Counted from the first letter of the stretch, positions 1 through 8,775 are shown. The stretch: 64,000 nucleotides of DNA from CAZHJK01 sp964533275 (GCA_964533275.1 CAZHJK010000010.1:20998-84997); one strand, 5' to 3'. Program-made: numbers and translations. Notes: generated by a model from the sequence alone, not told the origin.

Positions 1-2
1 AG

Positions 3-1421
3 AAATGGTATTTTACACCCACTGTAAAAGTTGGGGATAAGGTAGAAGAGGGCGATGTTATTGGTACAGTGCAAGAAACTCCCATAGTACTTCATAAGAT
101 TATGGTACCCTTTGGTGTATCCGGTGAAGTAACAGATATTAAAGAGGGAGAATATACAGTAGTAGATGAGGTTTGTACCTTAGATGGAAATAAGAAGCTA
201 CAAATGATGCAAAAATGGCCTGTAAGAAAGGGTAGAGGATATAAAAGAAAATTAAATCCTACAGTTCCCCTACTTACCGGACAAAGAGTAGTAGACACAT
301 TCTTCCCTGTATCTAAGGGTGGAACAGCTGCTATCCCAGGTCCCTTTGGATCCGGAAAAACAGTTATTCAGCATCAGCTTGCTAAATGGGCTGACTCAGA
401 AATAGTAGTATATGTAGGCTGTGGCGAGCGGGGTAATGAAATGACCGATGTTCTTATGGAATTCCCAGAGATAATAGATCCAATAACCGGGGAGTCCCTA
501 ATGAAAAGAACCGTGCTTATAGCAAATACTTCAAATATGCCTGTTGCCGCCCGTGAGGCATCAATATATACAGGTATAACCCTAGCCGAATATTATAGGG
601 ATATGGGTTATTCAGTCGCTATTATGGCTGACTCAACATCTAGATGGGCAGAGGCACTAAGAGAAATGTCCGGAAGACTTGAGGAAATGCCTGGTGATGA
701 AGGATATCCAGCATACCTAGCTTCCCGTGCTGCTGACTTTTATGAAAGGGCAGGTAAGGTTGTATGCTATGGTGGAGATGATAGAGAAGGTGCTATAACA
801 GTTATTGGTGCCGTTTCCCCTCCGGGAGGAGATATATCTGAACCGGTATCCCAAGCAACCCTAAGAATCGTTAAGGTGTTCTGGGGATTGGATTATGCTC
901 TATCCTATAGGAGACACTTCCCAGCCATAAACTGGTTAAACTCCTATTCGCTATATCAACCAAGTATAGATAAATGGATGGATGAAAATGTTGACCCAGA
1001 ATTCGCATCCAATAGGGCAAAGGCAATGAACCTGCTTCAAGACGAATCAGAATTACAAGAAATTGTAAGACTAGTAGGTAGGGATTCTCTTTCCGAGGAG
1101 GACCAATTAAAACTAGAGGCTACTAAGTCCATAAGGGAGGATTACCTGCAGCAAAATGCCTTCCATGAGGTAGACACCTTTTGTTCCTTTGCAAAACAAA
1201 ACCTAATGCTTAAGCTAGTATTAGAATTCTATGATCAAGGAATAAAAGCATTGAAGAAGGGTGTTTATATCAAGGAAATTGAAAAATTAGCTGTAAGGGA
1301 TAAAATTGCCAGAGCTAAATATATTCCAGAGGATAATATAGAAGAAATAGAAAAGATAACAGAAGAATTAATAGCTAATATTGATAACCTAATAAGCAAA
1401 GGAGGTATCCTTGATGCTTAA
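3..1421 (+). CDS. ntpA: V/A-type ATPase catalytic subunit A (5'-truncated by window edge)
   Basis: Catalytic A subunit of a V/A-type rotary ATPase, which couples ATP hydrolysis or synthesis to H+ or Na+ movement at the membrane. The frame is open from base 3 (KWYFTPTVKVGDKV...), so the start lies upstream and roughly 115-120 residues are missing compared with the usual length of about 590. A GTG at 69 is an internal codon, not the start. The nucleotide-binding loop GPFGSGKT is encoded near 339-362, and GERGNEMTDVL and SRWAEALREMSGR are family-typical. The 3' end overlaps ntpB by 8 bp, so the two are translationally coupled. Identification is firm; the coupling ion cannot be told from this subunit. 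Confidence 0.96.
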   Translation, partial: KWYFTPTVKVGDKVEEGDVIGTVQETPIVLHKIMVPFGVSGEVTDIKEGEYTVVDEVCTLDGNKKLQMMQKWPVRKGRGYKRKLNPTVPLLTGQRVVDTFFPVSKGGTAAIPGPFGSGKTVIQHQLAKWADSEIVVYVGCGERGNEMTDVLMEFPEIIDPITGESLMKRTVLIANTSNMPVAAREASIYTGITLAEYYRDMGYSVAIMADSTSRWAEALREMSGRLEEMPGDEGYPAYLASRAADFYERAGKVVCYGGDDREGAITVIGAVSPPGGDISEPVSQATLRIVKVFWGLDYALSYRRHFPAINWLNSYSLYQPSIDKWMDENVDPEFASNRAKAMNLLQDESELQEIVRLVGRDSLSEEDQLKLEATKSIREDYLQQNAFHEVDTFCSFAKQNLMLKLVLEFYDQGIKALKKGVYIKEIEKLAVRDKIARAKYIPEDNIEEIEKITEELIANIDNLISKGGILDA

Positions 1422-2802
1422 AGAATATAAAACAGTAAGTGAAGTAGTAGGTCCTTTGATGGTTGTTGAAGGAGTAGAAGGAGTTAAATACGAAGAGCTA
1501 GTTGAAATAGAGATACAAACAGGAGAGAAAAGACGGGGTAGAGTTTTAGAGGTAAGCGGAGATAAGGCTATGATACAGCTCTTTGAAGGCTCCTCGGGCA
1601 TAAACCTAAAGAAAACCAGCGTAAGATTTTTAGGAAAACCCCTTGAATTAGGAGTTTCTCCCGATATGATTGGAAGAATATTTGATGGTTTAGGTCGTCC
1701 TAAGGATGATGGACCAAAGATTATTCCTGAGAATAAAATAGACATTAATGGTGTACCAATGAACCCAGTATCACGGGACTATCCAGATGAATTTATTCAA
1801 ACAGGAATTTCCTGTATTGATGGATTGAATACCTTGGTTAGAGGTCAAAAGCTACCTATCTTCTCAGGATCAGGACTACCCCATAATGATGTTGCAGCTC
1901 AGATTGCAAGGCAGGCAAATGTAGTAGGTACCGATGAAAAATTTGCCGTTGTATTTGCTGCTATGGGTATTACCTTTGAGGAAGCACAATTCTTTATTGA
2001 TGACTTTACAAGAACAGGTGCTATAGATCGTGCCGTATTATTTATGAACTTAGCTGACGACCCAGCTATTGAAAGAATTGCAACACCACGGATGGCACTT
2101 ACCTGTGCAGAATATCTAGCCTTTGAAAAGGATATGCATGTTCTAGTTATCCTAACAGATATGACTAACTATGCAGAGGCCCTTAGGGAAACCTCAGCAG
2201 CTAGAAAGGAAGTACCGGGAAGACGGGGATATCCAGGATATCTTTATACTGACCTTTCAACCATATATGAAAGAGCCGGTAAGATTAAAGGAAGAAAGGG
2301 TTCCATAACCCAAATACCAATCCTTACTATGCCTGAGGATGATATTACCCATCCAATCCCTGACCTTACAGGATATATTACAGAGGGACAGATAATTCTT
2401 TCCAGGGATCTATATAAAAGAGGAATTCAACCTCCTATAAATGTTGTTCCTTCCCTATCAAGACTTAAGGATAAGGGTATAGGAAAGCAAAAAACAAGAG
2501 AAGACCATGCGGATACTATGAACCAATTGTACGCAGGTTATACATCAGGAATAGAGGCAAGGGAATTGGCGACCATACTTGGGGAAACCGCACTATCCGA
2601 TGCGGATAAAGCCTTTGCCAAATTTGCAGAAGCCTTTGATAAAGAGTATGTAAATCAAGGCTATGAAAACAATAGAAATATTAAAGATACCTTAGATTTA
2701 GGCTGGGAGTTATTAAAGATCGTTCCTAGAAGTGAACTTAAGAGAATTAGGGATGAATACCTTGATAAATATCTTCCATTGGATGACGAAGGGGCTGAGT
2801 AG
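1414..2802 (+). CDS. ntpB: V/A-type ATPase subunit B
   Basis: Non-catalytic B subunit of the V/A-type ATPase A3B3 headpiece, 462 aa and full length. It has the family signatures SGSGLPHNDVAAQIARQA and SRLKDKGIGKQKTREDH, and it lacks a functional Walker A loop, as expected for B. I chose ATG 1414 rather than TTG 1411 because GGAGG at 1401-1405 is then 8 nt upstream. It sits between ntpA (8-bp overlap) and ntpD (stop directly followed by ATG), the standard A-B-D order. Confidence 0.96.
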   Translation: MLKEYKTVSEVVGPLMVVEGVEGVKYEELVEIEIQTGEKRRGRVLEVSGDKAMIQLFEGSSGINLKKTSVRFLGKPLELGVSPDMIGRIFDGLGRPKDDGPKIIPENKIDINGVPMNPVSRDYPDEFIQTGISCIDGLNTLVRGQKLPIFSGSGLPHNDVAAQIARQANVVGTDEKFAVVFAAMGITFEEAQFFIDDFTRTGAIDRAVLFMNLADDPAIERIATPRMALTCAEYLAFEKDMHVLVILTDMTNYAEALRETSAARKEVPGRRGYPGYLYTDLSTIYERAGKIKGRKGSITQIPILTMPEDDITHPIPDLTGYITEGQIILSRDLYKRGIQPPINVVPSLSRLKDKGIGKQKTREDHADTMNQLYAGYTSGIEARELATILGETALSDADKAFAKFAEAFDKEYVNQGYENNRNIKDTLDLGWELLKIVPRSELKRIRDEYLDKYLPLDDEGAE

Positions 2803-3444
2803 ATGGCTAAGCTAAATGTGAATCCTACTCGGATGGAGCTCACCACCCTTAAGAGAAGGTTAAAAACCGCTAGCCGTGGTCATAAACTTCTTAAGGATAA
2901 GCAGGATGAGTTAATGAGAAGGTTCATCGAGTTAATAAGAAAAAATAAAGATCTTAGGATGGATGTAGAGCAAGAACTTCAGGGTTCCTTTAAGGATTTT
3001 TTATTAGCTAGTGCAGCCATGTCCCCAGAAATGCTAGAGGAGGCAGTAGCCTTTCCCAAGGAAAGCATTTCAGTGGATATAAAAAAGAAGAATGTTATGA
3101 GTGTAAATGTACCGGTTATGAATTTTATTCGAAAGCTGGAGGGGGATGAAGGTGCAATATACCCCTATGGTTTTGCTCAAACTTCTTCCGAATTGGATGA
3201 TGCCATATCCAAGCTCTATGCTATAATGTCCAAGTTATTGGAATTAGCTGAAGTGGAAAAAGCCTGTCAACTAATGGCAAATGAAATTGAAAAAACAAGA
3301 AGAAGGGTAAACGCACTAGAATATAGAACAATACCTGATCTAGAAGAAACCATAAGATTTATTAGAATGAAGCTAGATGAAAGCGAAAGAAGTACAATTA
3401 CCCGACTTATGAAGGTTAAGGAATTAATTAATAAAGAAGCATAA
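2803..3444 (+). CDS. ntpD: V/A-type ATPase subunit D (central stalk)
   Basis: Central-stalk (rotor) subunit D, 213 aa, functional counterpart of F-type gamma. The N-terminal helix MAKLNVNPTRMELTTLKRRL and the C-terminal segment EKTRRRVNALEYRTIPDLEE are characteristic. The two long terminal helices would form the coiled coil that rotates in the A3B3 barrel. Its ATG follows the ntpB stop with no gap. A GC-rich hairpin with a T run comes 25 bp after the stop, so this is the last gene of the ATPase operon. Confidence 0.95.
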   Translation: MAKLNVNPTRMELTTLKRRLKTASRGHKLLKDKQDELMRRFIELIRKNKDLRMDVEQELQGSFKDFLLASAAMSPEMLEEAVAFPKESISVDIKKKNVMSVNVPVMNFIRKLEGDEGAIYPYGFAQTSSELDDAISKLYAIMSKLLELAEVEKACQLMANEIEKTRRRVNALEYRTIPDLEETIRFIRMKLDESERSTITRLMKVKELINKEA

Positions 3445-3468
3445 TCAGACTGTAAATCAGCCTGACCG

Positions 3469-3494
3469 GGGCGGACCATAAGGTTCGTCCTTTT
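3469..3494 (+). terminator. Intrinsic terminator after ntpD
   Basis: A 9-bp stem pairs 3469-3477 with 3482-3490 (two G-U pairs) around a 4-nt loop and is followed by TTTT. It separates the V-ATPase operon from the hydrogenase pair. Confidence 0.8.
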
Positions 3495-3562
3495 CATTAG
3501 CCTTATATAAATATTTATAAATATTTTTAGACATACTATAAAATAGCAAAGGAGGGAAAAGA

Positions 3563-3814
3563 ATGAAAAGGGTTAAGGTAGAGGTATGTGTAGGAACCCA
3601 TTGCACTATGATGGGAGCCATGAACATTATTGAGTTAATAGATGATATGAAGAGGGAATATCAAGACCAGGAGATAGAAGTGGAAACAGTAAAATGCTTC
3701 CAGGATTGTAAAGAAGCAAGAGTAGCCCCTGTGGTAGTGATTAATGGAGATAAAATACATAATGCCACCGCTGAAAGAGTAATGGCAAAGATAACGGAAG
3801 TGATTAAGGGATGA
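3563..3814 (+). CDS. Thioredoxin-like [2Fe-2S] ferredoxin, NuoE/HndA-like
   Basis: Small (83 aa) protein with four cysteines in the spacing of the thioredoxin-fold [2Fe-2S] ferredoxins (CVGTHC near the start, KCFQDC in the middle), followed by APVVVINGDKIH. This matches the C-terminal cluster domain of NuoE/HndA/HydC proteins without their helical N-domain. A strong GGAGG lies 8 nt before the ATG. The stop overlaps the hydrogenase start by 4 bp, so it is probably a dedicated electron-transfer partner of that enzyme. The partner role is inferred from the overlap; the cluster type is inferred from the motif. Confidence 0.85.
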   Translation: MKRVKVEVCVGTHCTMMGAMNIIELIDDMKREYQDQEIEVETVKCFQDCKEARVAPVVVINGDKIHNATAERVMAKITEVIKG

Positions 3815-5310
3815 AGGGAATATATACACCAATAACTAAAATTAGGAGGCAGGTATTTGCAGAAGTCGCAAGAATTGCCTTTGAAGAGGATGAAGATTAT
3901 AGCAAGTTAGACGAAGCACCCTTTAAGATACTACCGGGAGAGATTGCCCGTTTTAGAGATAGTATATTTAAGGAAAGATCAATAGTAGGGGAGCGTATTC
4001 GCTTAGCAATGGGATTATCCCTAAGGAGAGTTGATGAGCATTCTAGGGTATCCTTAGATGCAGAGAAGGTCAATGTTCCCCATAGAATACACACCCATCC
4101 TTTGGTCAATGTAATAACCTTTGCCTGTGAGGCATGTCCTACAAAATCATTTTATGTAACAGATAATTGCAGAAAATGTTTAGCACATCCCTGTGTAACA
4201 GTTTGTCCTGTAAATGCTGTAAGCCTGCAAAAAGACAGAGCATATATAGATAAAGAGAAATGTGTGAAGTGTGGAAAATGTAAGGAAGTATGCCCCTATA
4301 GCGCAATTGTATCCTTTGAGCGTCCCTGTGCAGTGGCATGTGGAGTTGATGCCATTGAAAGTGACCATTTAGGGCGAGCAAAGATAAATGAAGAAAAGTG
4401 TGTGGCATGTGGAATGTGTATTGTAAATTGTCCCTTTGGAGCAATTGCAGATAAATCTGAGATATTTCAATTGATCAAGGCACTTAAGGGAGGAAAAAAG
4501 ATCTATGCAGAGATCGCACCATCCTTTGTGGGACAATTTGGACCCTTAGCTACACCGGGTAAAATCATTTCAGGTCTAAAACGACTGGGGTTTGAGGATG
4601 TGGTTGAAGTAGCCTTAGGAGCAGATGTTGCATCCATACATGAGGCAGAGGTATTTGTGGAAACTGTACCGGAAAAGCAGCCCTTTTTAGGAACCTCCTG
4701 CTGTCCCTCTTGGACAATGACCGTGGAAAAGTTTTTCCCAGAGCTAAGGGAAAATATATCCTCCTCCCACACACCTATGGTAGAAACAGCTAAAACCATT
4801 AAGGAGAAGGATCCTGAAGCAAAGATAGTATTTATTGGTCCTTGCATATCTAAAAAACTAGAAGCCTTAGAAACAGAGGTTACAGATTATATAGATTTTG
4901 TCATTACCTTTGAAGAACTGATAGGAATGTTTGTGGCAAAGGATATCGATTTGGCTGATATAGAGGAGGATATTAAAATACAGGATGCTTCGGTCTTTGG
5001 CAGAGGATATGCTAATTCCGGAGGGGTAGCAGATGCTATTATTAATAATATTCAAAGACTATATCCAGATAGAAAAATAGACTATGCCCAGGCAGATAGT
5101 CTTACCGATTGCAGGAAAATGCTAGCAATGGCAAAGGCAGGAAAAAGAGATGGCTATCTTATCGAAGGGATGGCATGCCCAGGAGGCTGTATAGGCGGAC
5201 CTGGAACAGTACTTCCAACTGTTAAGGGAGAAAGAAGAGTAAGGGAATTTGCAAAGACATCACCTTACCCAACAGCATTAGATAATCCACATTCTAATGA
5301 TAGGATTTAG
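3811..5310 (+). CDS. [FeFe] hydrogenase, monomeric, group B-like
   Basis: Iron-only hydrogenase of 499 aa, interconverting protons and electrons with H2 in the cytoplasm. An N-terminal region of about 100 residues has no assigned function. It is followed by a Cys-rich ferredoxin part (residues about 105-215, several CxxCxxC...CP clusters) and the H-cluster domain (about 225-490). The three H-cluster motifs are TSCCPSW (about residue 295), GPCISKK (about 343) and GMACPGGCIGGPG (about 455). GPCISKK in place of MPCxxK, plus the extra N-terminal domain, point to the group B type rather than the A-type CpI or bifurcating enzymes. It is coupled to the upstream [2Fe-2S] protein. No maturase genes (hydEFG) are in this window. 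Confidence 0.9.
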   Translation: MKGIYTPITKIRRQVFAEVARIAFEEDEDYSKLDEAPFKILPGEIARFRDSIFKERSIVGERIRLAMGLSLRRVDEHSRVSLDAEKVNVPHRIHTHPLVNVITFACEACPTKSFYVTDNCRKCLAHPCVTVCPVNAVSLQKDRAYIDKEKCVKCGKCKEVCPYSAIVSFERPCAVACGVDAIESDHLGRAKINEEKCVACGMCIVNCPFGAIADKSEIFQLIKALKGGKKIYAEIAPSFVGQFGPLATPGKIISGLKRLGFEDVVEVALGADVASIHEAEVFVETVPEKQPFLGTSCCPSWTMTVEKFFPELRENISSSHTPMVETAKTIKEKDPEAKIVFIGPCISKKLEALETEVTDYIDFVITFEELIGMFVAKDIDLADIEEDIKIQDASVFGRGYANSGGVADAIINNIQRLYPDRKIDYAQADSLTDCRKMLAMAKAGKRDGYLIEGMACPGGCIGGPGTVLPTVKGERRVREFAKTSPYPTALDNPHSNDRI

Positions 5311-5312
5311 GT

Positions 5313-5339
5313 TTTACTGATAACCGATAACTGATAACT
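5313..5339 (+). repeat. Heptamer tandem repeat, CTGATAA/CCGATAA type
   Basis: Three head-to-tail 7-bp units (CTGATAA, CCGATAA, CTGATAA) directly after the hydrogenase stop. The same unit recurs at 14654-14710, 15899-15947, 20470-20495 and 24781-24822. Confidence 0.75.
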
Positions 5340-5410
5340 AATTGTTGAAGATATTTTTTTCCATTGTTCGCGTTTTTTTGACAATATTATATATATAGGA
5401 AAGCAATAAC

Positions 5411-5571
5411 TGTGGATAAACCCACCAAAAATTGTGGATAATGTGGATAAAGTTGTGAATAGATTGTATGTTCGATAGGATTTTTTTGAAATTTGGTAAA
5501 AAAGAAGAGAATAGAGTATAAATATTTAGATAATAAAGTTGTGGACAAGTAAATGTGGATAATGTGGATAA
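5411..5571 (+). promoter_or_regulatory. DnaA-box cluster
   Basis: Five perfect copies of the DnaA box TGTGGATAA (complement TTATCCACA) lie at 5411-5419, 5433-5441, 5442-5450, 5554-5562 and 5563-5571, with a one-mismatch copy (TGTGGACAA) at 5540-5548. All have the same orientation, and two pairs abut exactly. A further perfect box lies inside the next gene at 6119-6127. A very AT-rich stretch (5640-5760) follows. The gene-free interval 5311-5798 otherwise holds only the heptamer repeat. No dnaA, dnaN or rpmH is nearby, so this is more likely a DnaA-binding or titration cluster than a proven origin. Confidence 0.7.
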
Positions 5572-5798
5572 TAGGAATACTTTTATATTATGAAAAATAT
5601 GGTATAAAATATGGAACAAACAAATAGATTGGCACAATAATGTTTGATATTTTTATTTAATGATGTGCTCTTTTATTATTTTTTTTAAATTCTCATATAT
5701 AGAAAAATAGTATTTTTTAGAGGATTTTTTAAACTTATGGAGAAATAATTAAGTGAGAAAAGCATAAGATTTAAATAGAAATAAGGAGGTGTGCCCAT

Positions 5799-6455
5799 AT
5801 GAAAACACAATTTACCATTGCTTATAGATGCGTACAATGTGGAAAAATTGAATTTAGACATATATCAATTTTTGAATTATCAGGGAAAAAATCTTTAAAG
5901 ATAAATTGTCCCTGCTGTGACTATGCGGCACTCGTAATTCAAACAAAGGACTATAAAAATTTTATGATTAATATAGAATGTGTTATATGTAATGTTCCCC
6001 ATATTTACTATTTTTCCCTAAGAGAAATATACAATAATGATGAACCCATAGTATTATGCTGTACTGATTATGAATTAGAATTATGCTTTGTAGGAGAAAA
6101 GAATAGTGTAGAAAAGACTGTGGATAAATATGAACAGGATTTAGAAGAATTTATTAATGAATTAGGATATGATGATTACTTTGTAAATAGTGAAATAATG
6201 ATGGAATGCATTAATATCCTGCACGATTTAGCCGAAAAAGAGGATATTATATGCGAATGTGGAAAAAGTGATGTTGGGATTACATTATTATCCGACAGCA
6301 TAGAATTAAGATGCCAGCATTGTAGAAGTGCTTACATTATACCAGCAGAAAATAGAAAAGATGTTGAAAACCTATTGAATATTAATACCATCTTTATAGA
6401 AAAGAATAATAGTATAGCCCCCTGGGATAGCCTTCATATGGACCCAAAGAGATAG
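5799..6455 (+). CDS. CxxC-rich (CpXC-like) hypothetical protein
   Basis: A 218-aa soluble protein with repeated zinc-ribbon-type cysteine pairs: CVQC and CPCC near the N-terminus, CVIC at about residue 61, and CECG plus CQHC near the C-terminus. The spacing resembles the CpXC domain family, whose function is not established. There is no signal peptide or membrane segment. The RBS AAGGAGGTG lies 8-9 nt before the ATG. It stands alone between the DnaA-box cluster and rho and contains a perfect DnaA box at 6119-6127. I do not assign a function. Confidence 0.6.
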   Translation: MKTQFTIAYRCVQCGKIEFRHISIFELSGKKSLKINCPCCDYAALVIQTKDYKNFMINIECVICNVPHIYYFSLREIYNNDEPIVLCCTDYELELCFVGEKNSVEKTVDKYEQDLEEFINELGYDDYFVNSEIMMECINILHDLAEKEDIICECGKSDVGITLLSDSIELRCQHCRSAYIIPAENRKDVENLLNINTIFIEKNNSIAPWDSLHMDPKR

Positions 6456-6463
6456 AAGCAAAA

Positions 6464-6490
6464 GAAGCAAGGGGACGGTTCTCTTGCTTC
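6464..6490 (+). repeat. GAAGCAA...TTGCTTC palindrome with GGACGGTTCT core
   Basis: Hairpin-forming repeat with GAAGCAAG/CTTGCTTC arms around GGGGACGGTTCT. Close copies lie at 20293-20321 and 24656-24688. It sits in the CpXC-rho intergenic gap. Confidence 0.7.
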
Positions 6491-6654
6491 CATAAAAGAT
6501 TTAATCCCTATTTCCTCTGCCCTAAAGGAATTCCAAAATCTATAAACTAGTATCTAATATCTATTAACTAGCGACTATCTTCTATGTCCTTTCAACAATA
6601 AATGTTTTAAAATTTTCCATTTTGGTATATAATACAATTGAATATGGAGGTGTT

Positions 6655-8049
6655 ATGTTGGGACAAGTTGATTTAACAAAAAAGAATGTAATGCAACTAA
6701 GAGAAATAGCCAAGGCATTAAATATTAAGTCGGTAACAAAGTATAAAAAAGATGAATTAATAACCCTTATTATGAATAATAAAGATGTTACCAATAAGGA
6801 AGAAGCTCACCCAAAGGAGCAGAAATCAGAAAACACAAACTCTTCAGAGAAAAAACCCAACGGGAACAACAACAATAATAAAAATATAAAACCCAAATAC
6901 CCAAAGTTAAAGGATTCTATTGAGGATGCTAAAACAAGGGTAGGAGTATTAGAAATACTATCTGAAGGAAGCTTTGGCTTTTTAAGAGCAGAAAATTATC
7001 AATCCGGAGATAGGGACATATATGTATCCCACTCACAGATTAGGAGATTTAATCTAAAAACTGGTGATAAAATTATAGGCAAAATAAGGCCTCCAAAAGA
7101 AGGAGAAAAGTACGATGCCCTTCTCTTTGTGGAAGGAGTAAATGATGACCAACCTGAATCAGTAGTGAATCGTCCTTCCTTTGATCATCTCACACCGATT
7201 TTCCCTAATAAACCGATAAAATTAGAATATGATATGAAGGATCTATCAACACGATTGATAGATGTTATTGCGCCTATTGGTAAGGGACAAAGAGGATTAA
7301 TTGTAGCTCCCCCCAAGGCAGGAAAAACAATTCTATTAAAAAAGATTGCCAATAGCATTTCAGCTAATCACCCAGAAATGGAAATGATAGTATTATTAAT
7401 AGATGAGAGACCTGAAGAGGTAACGGATATGCAACGCTCCATAAAGGGAGATGTTATTTATTCTACCTTTGATCAATTGCCTGAAAACCATATTAAGGTT
7501 GCAGATATGGTATTAGAAAGGGCTAAGCGATTAGTTGAGCAAAAAAAGGATATTGTGATACTTTTAGACAGTATTACTAGACTGGCAAGGGCTAATAATA
7601 TGGTAGTACCCCCATCGGGAAGAACACTTTCCGGAGGATTAGATCCAGGTGCCTTACATAAACCAAAAAGGTTTTTTGGAGCAGCTAGAAATATAGAAGA
7701 AGGGGGTAGCCTGACCATTTTGGCAACTGCCTTAGTAGATACAGGAAGTAGAATGGACGATGTTATATTTGAAGAATTTAAGGGAACCGGAAATATGGAG
7801 CTTCATCTAGATCGTAAGCTTCAAGAACGCCGTATTTTCCCTGCTATTGATATTAATAAGTCTGGTACAAGGCGAGAGGACCTATTGCTGACTAGGGAAC
7901 GACTAGAAGCTATTTGGGATATTCGAAAGGCAATGAATAATATGCCCGTATCAGATGTAACAGAAATACTTATTAGATATCTTTCCCGTACTAAAAGCAA
8001 TGAAGAATTCCTATTTAATATGAAAAATATTCTAATGGACTTAAAATAA
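6655..8049 (+). CDS. rho: Transcription termination factor Rho
   Basis: Hexameric RNA-dependent ATPase that ends transcription, 464 aa. Order: SAP-like Rho N-domain (about 1-45), a low-complexity N/K/E-rich linker (about 46-85, containing a run of five Asn), a cold-shock-type RNA-binding domain (about 90-165, SEGSFGFLRAENY...DIYVSHSQIRRF), then the RecA-like motor with Walker A APPKAGKT (about residue 218), LIDERPEEVTDMQRS and LDSITRLARANN. I chose ATG 6655 after GGAGG (6646-6650); the spacing is short and TTG 6658 is an alternative. The Asn-rich linker insert is common in Firmicute and actinobacterial Rho. Confidence 0.96.
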   Translation: MLGQVDLTKKNVMQLREIAKALNIKSVTKYKKDELITLIMNNKDVTNKEEAHPKEQKSENTNSSEKKPNGNNNNNKNIKPKYPKLKDSIEDAKTRVGVLEILSEGSFGFLRAENYQSGDRDIYVSHSQIRRFNLKTGDKIIGKIRPPKEGEKYDALLFVEGVNDDQPESVVNRPSFDHLTPIFPNKPIKLEYDMKDLSTRLIDVIAPIGKGQRGLIVAPPKAGKTILLKKIANSISANHPEMEMIVLLIDERPEEVTDMQRSIKGDVIYSTFDQLPENHIKVADMVLERAKRLVEQKKDIVILLDSITRLARANNMVVPPSGRTLSGGLDPGALHKPKRFFGAARNIEEGGSLTILATALVDTGSRMDDVIFEEFKGTGNMELHLDRKLQERRIFPAIDINKSGTRREDLLLTRERLEAIWDIRKAMNNMPVSDVTEILIRYLSRTKSNEEFLFNMKNILMDLK

Positions 8050-8064
8050 GATATGACCCTATAT

Positions 8065-8091
8065 GTAGGGAACGACGCCCTCGTCGTTCCG
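8065..8091 (+). repeat. REP palindrome, GTAGGGAAC...GTTCCG family (GACG stem)
   Basis: Perfect hairpin GGAACGACG/CGTCGTTCC with the family's outer GTAG and CG ends. It forms an inverted doublet with 8108-8134. Confidence 0.8.
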
Positions 8092-8107
8092 ATATGCATT
8101 TAAACAA

Positions 8108-8134
8108 CGGAACTGTGAGGGCACAGTTCCCTAC
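8108..8134 (-). repeat. REP palindrome, inverted partner (TGTG stem)
   Basis: Read on the minus strand it has the same GTAGGGAAC...GTTCCG frame as 8065-8091, but the inner stem is TGTG/CACA. The stem has changed on both sides and base pairing is kept. Confidence 0.8.
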
Positions 8135-8201
8135 TATCAACCTACTATCAACTAAAACTTGCAGAAAAAATAAATATTATGGTATAGTAATATCAATACT
8201 A

Positions 8202-8230
8202 TTGTCAAGTATATGATATTCTGTTATAAT
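8202..8230 (+). promoter_or_regulatory. Sigma-A promoter of rpmE
   Basis: TTGTCA at 8202-8207, a 17-nt spacer and TATAAT at 8225-8230, with an extended -10 TG at 8222-8223. It lies 77 nt before the rpmE start and shows that rpmE has its own promoter downstream of rho. Confidence 0.75.
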
Positions 8231-8306
8231 ACTAAAAGTGTGTGATGAACATATTAATAATGTAATAACGATATGATATTAAGGCAAGGAAAGAGGTGAA
8301 ACCACA

Positions 8307-8519
8307 ATGAAAGAAGGACTTCATCCAAAATATGGAAAAGCAACTGTAAAATGTGCTTGTGGTAATACTTTTGAAACAGGATCTACTAAGGAAGAATTAA
8401 AGGTAGAGATTTGTTCTGAATGCCATCCATTTTTCACAGGAAAACAAAAACTTGTAGATACAGGCGGACGTGTAGAGCGATTTAAGAGAAAATATGGTAT
8501 GAAAGAAAAAGCTGAATAA
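8307..8519 (+). CDS. rpmE: 50S ribosomal protein L31, zinc-binding type
   Basis: Ribosomal protein L31, 70 aa. It keeps the zinc-coordinating cysteines (CAC at about 16-18 and CSEC at about 36-39), so it is the C+ form that needs Zn rather than the zinc-free paralogue made under Zn limitation. The rho-rpmE order is conserved in Firmicutes. It has its own promoter and terminator. RBS AAAGAGGTG. Confidence 0.97.
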   Translation: MKEGLHPKYGKATVKCACGNTFETGSTKEELKVEICSECHPFFTGKQKLVDTGGRVERFKRKYGMKEKAE

Positions 8520-8531
8520 GTTTGTAATTAA

Positions 8532-8555
8532 AGCTGACCTGTAGGTCAGCTTTTT
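8532..8555 (+). terminator. Intrinsic terminator of rpmE
   Basis: Perfect 8-bp stem AGCTGACC/GGTCAGCT with a TGTA loop, then TTTT. Confidence 0.9.
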
Positions 8556-8576
8556 GACTAAAAATGAATTATTAAT

Positions 8577-8747
8577 GTAGGGAACGCATTTCATGCGTTC
8601 CGCAATGACCCTGATTAAAAGCTATAATATAGGAAACTTATTATATGCATATCGACGAAATTAAAAAGATAATGGAAGGCATACAATGCCATCCCTACAA
8701 AGATATTAATATAATATATAGGTAGGGAAAGCTTTCCATGGGTTCCG
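8577..8747 (+). repeat. Three REP palindromes upstream of the RAYT gene
   Basis: Copies lie at 8577-8602 (plus, GCAT stem), 8674-8698 (minus, GGCAT stem) and 8722-8747 (plus, imperfect stem). All keep the GTAGGG...TTCC frame. They fill the rpmE-RAYT gap and alternate in orientation, as expected for REP doublets. Confidence 0.8.
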
Positions 8748-8775
8748 CAAATTTCAAGAGAATGAGGTTAATACA

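Noticed and set aside
5411..5760. Chromosomal origin oriC
   Set aside because: DnaA boxes and AT-rich DNA are present, but dnaA, dnaN, rpmH or gidA are absent and synteny puts this region away from the origin. Kept only as a DnaA-box cluster.
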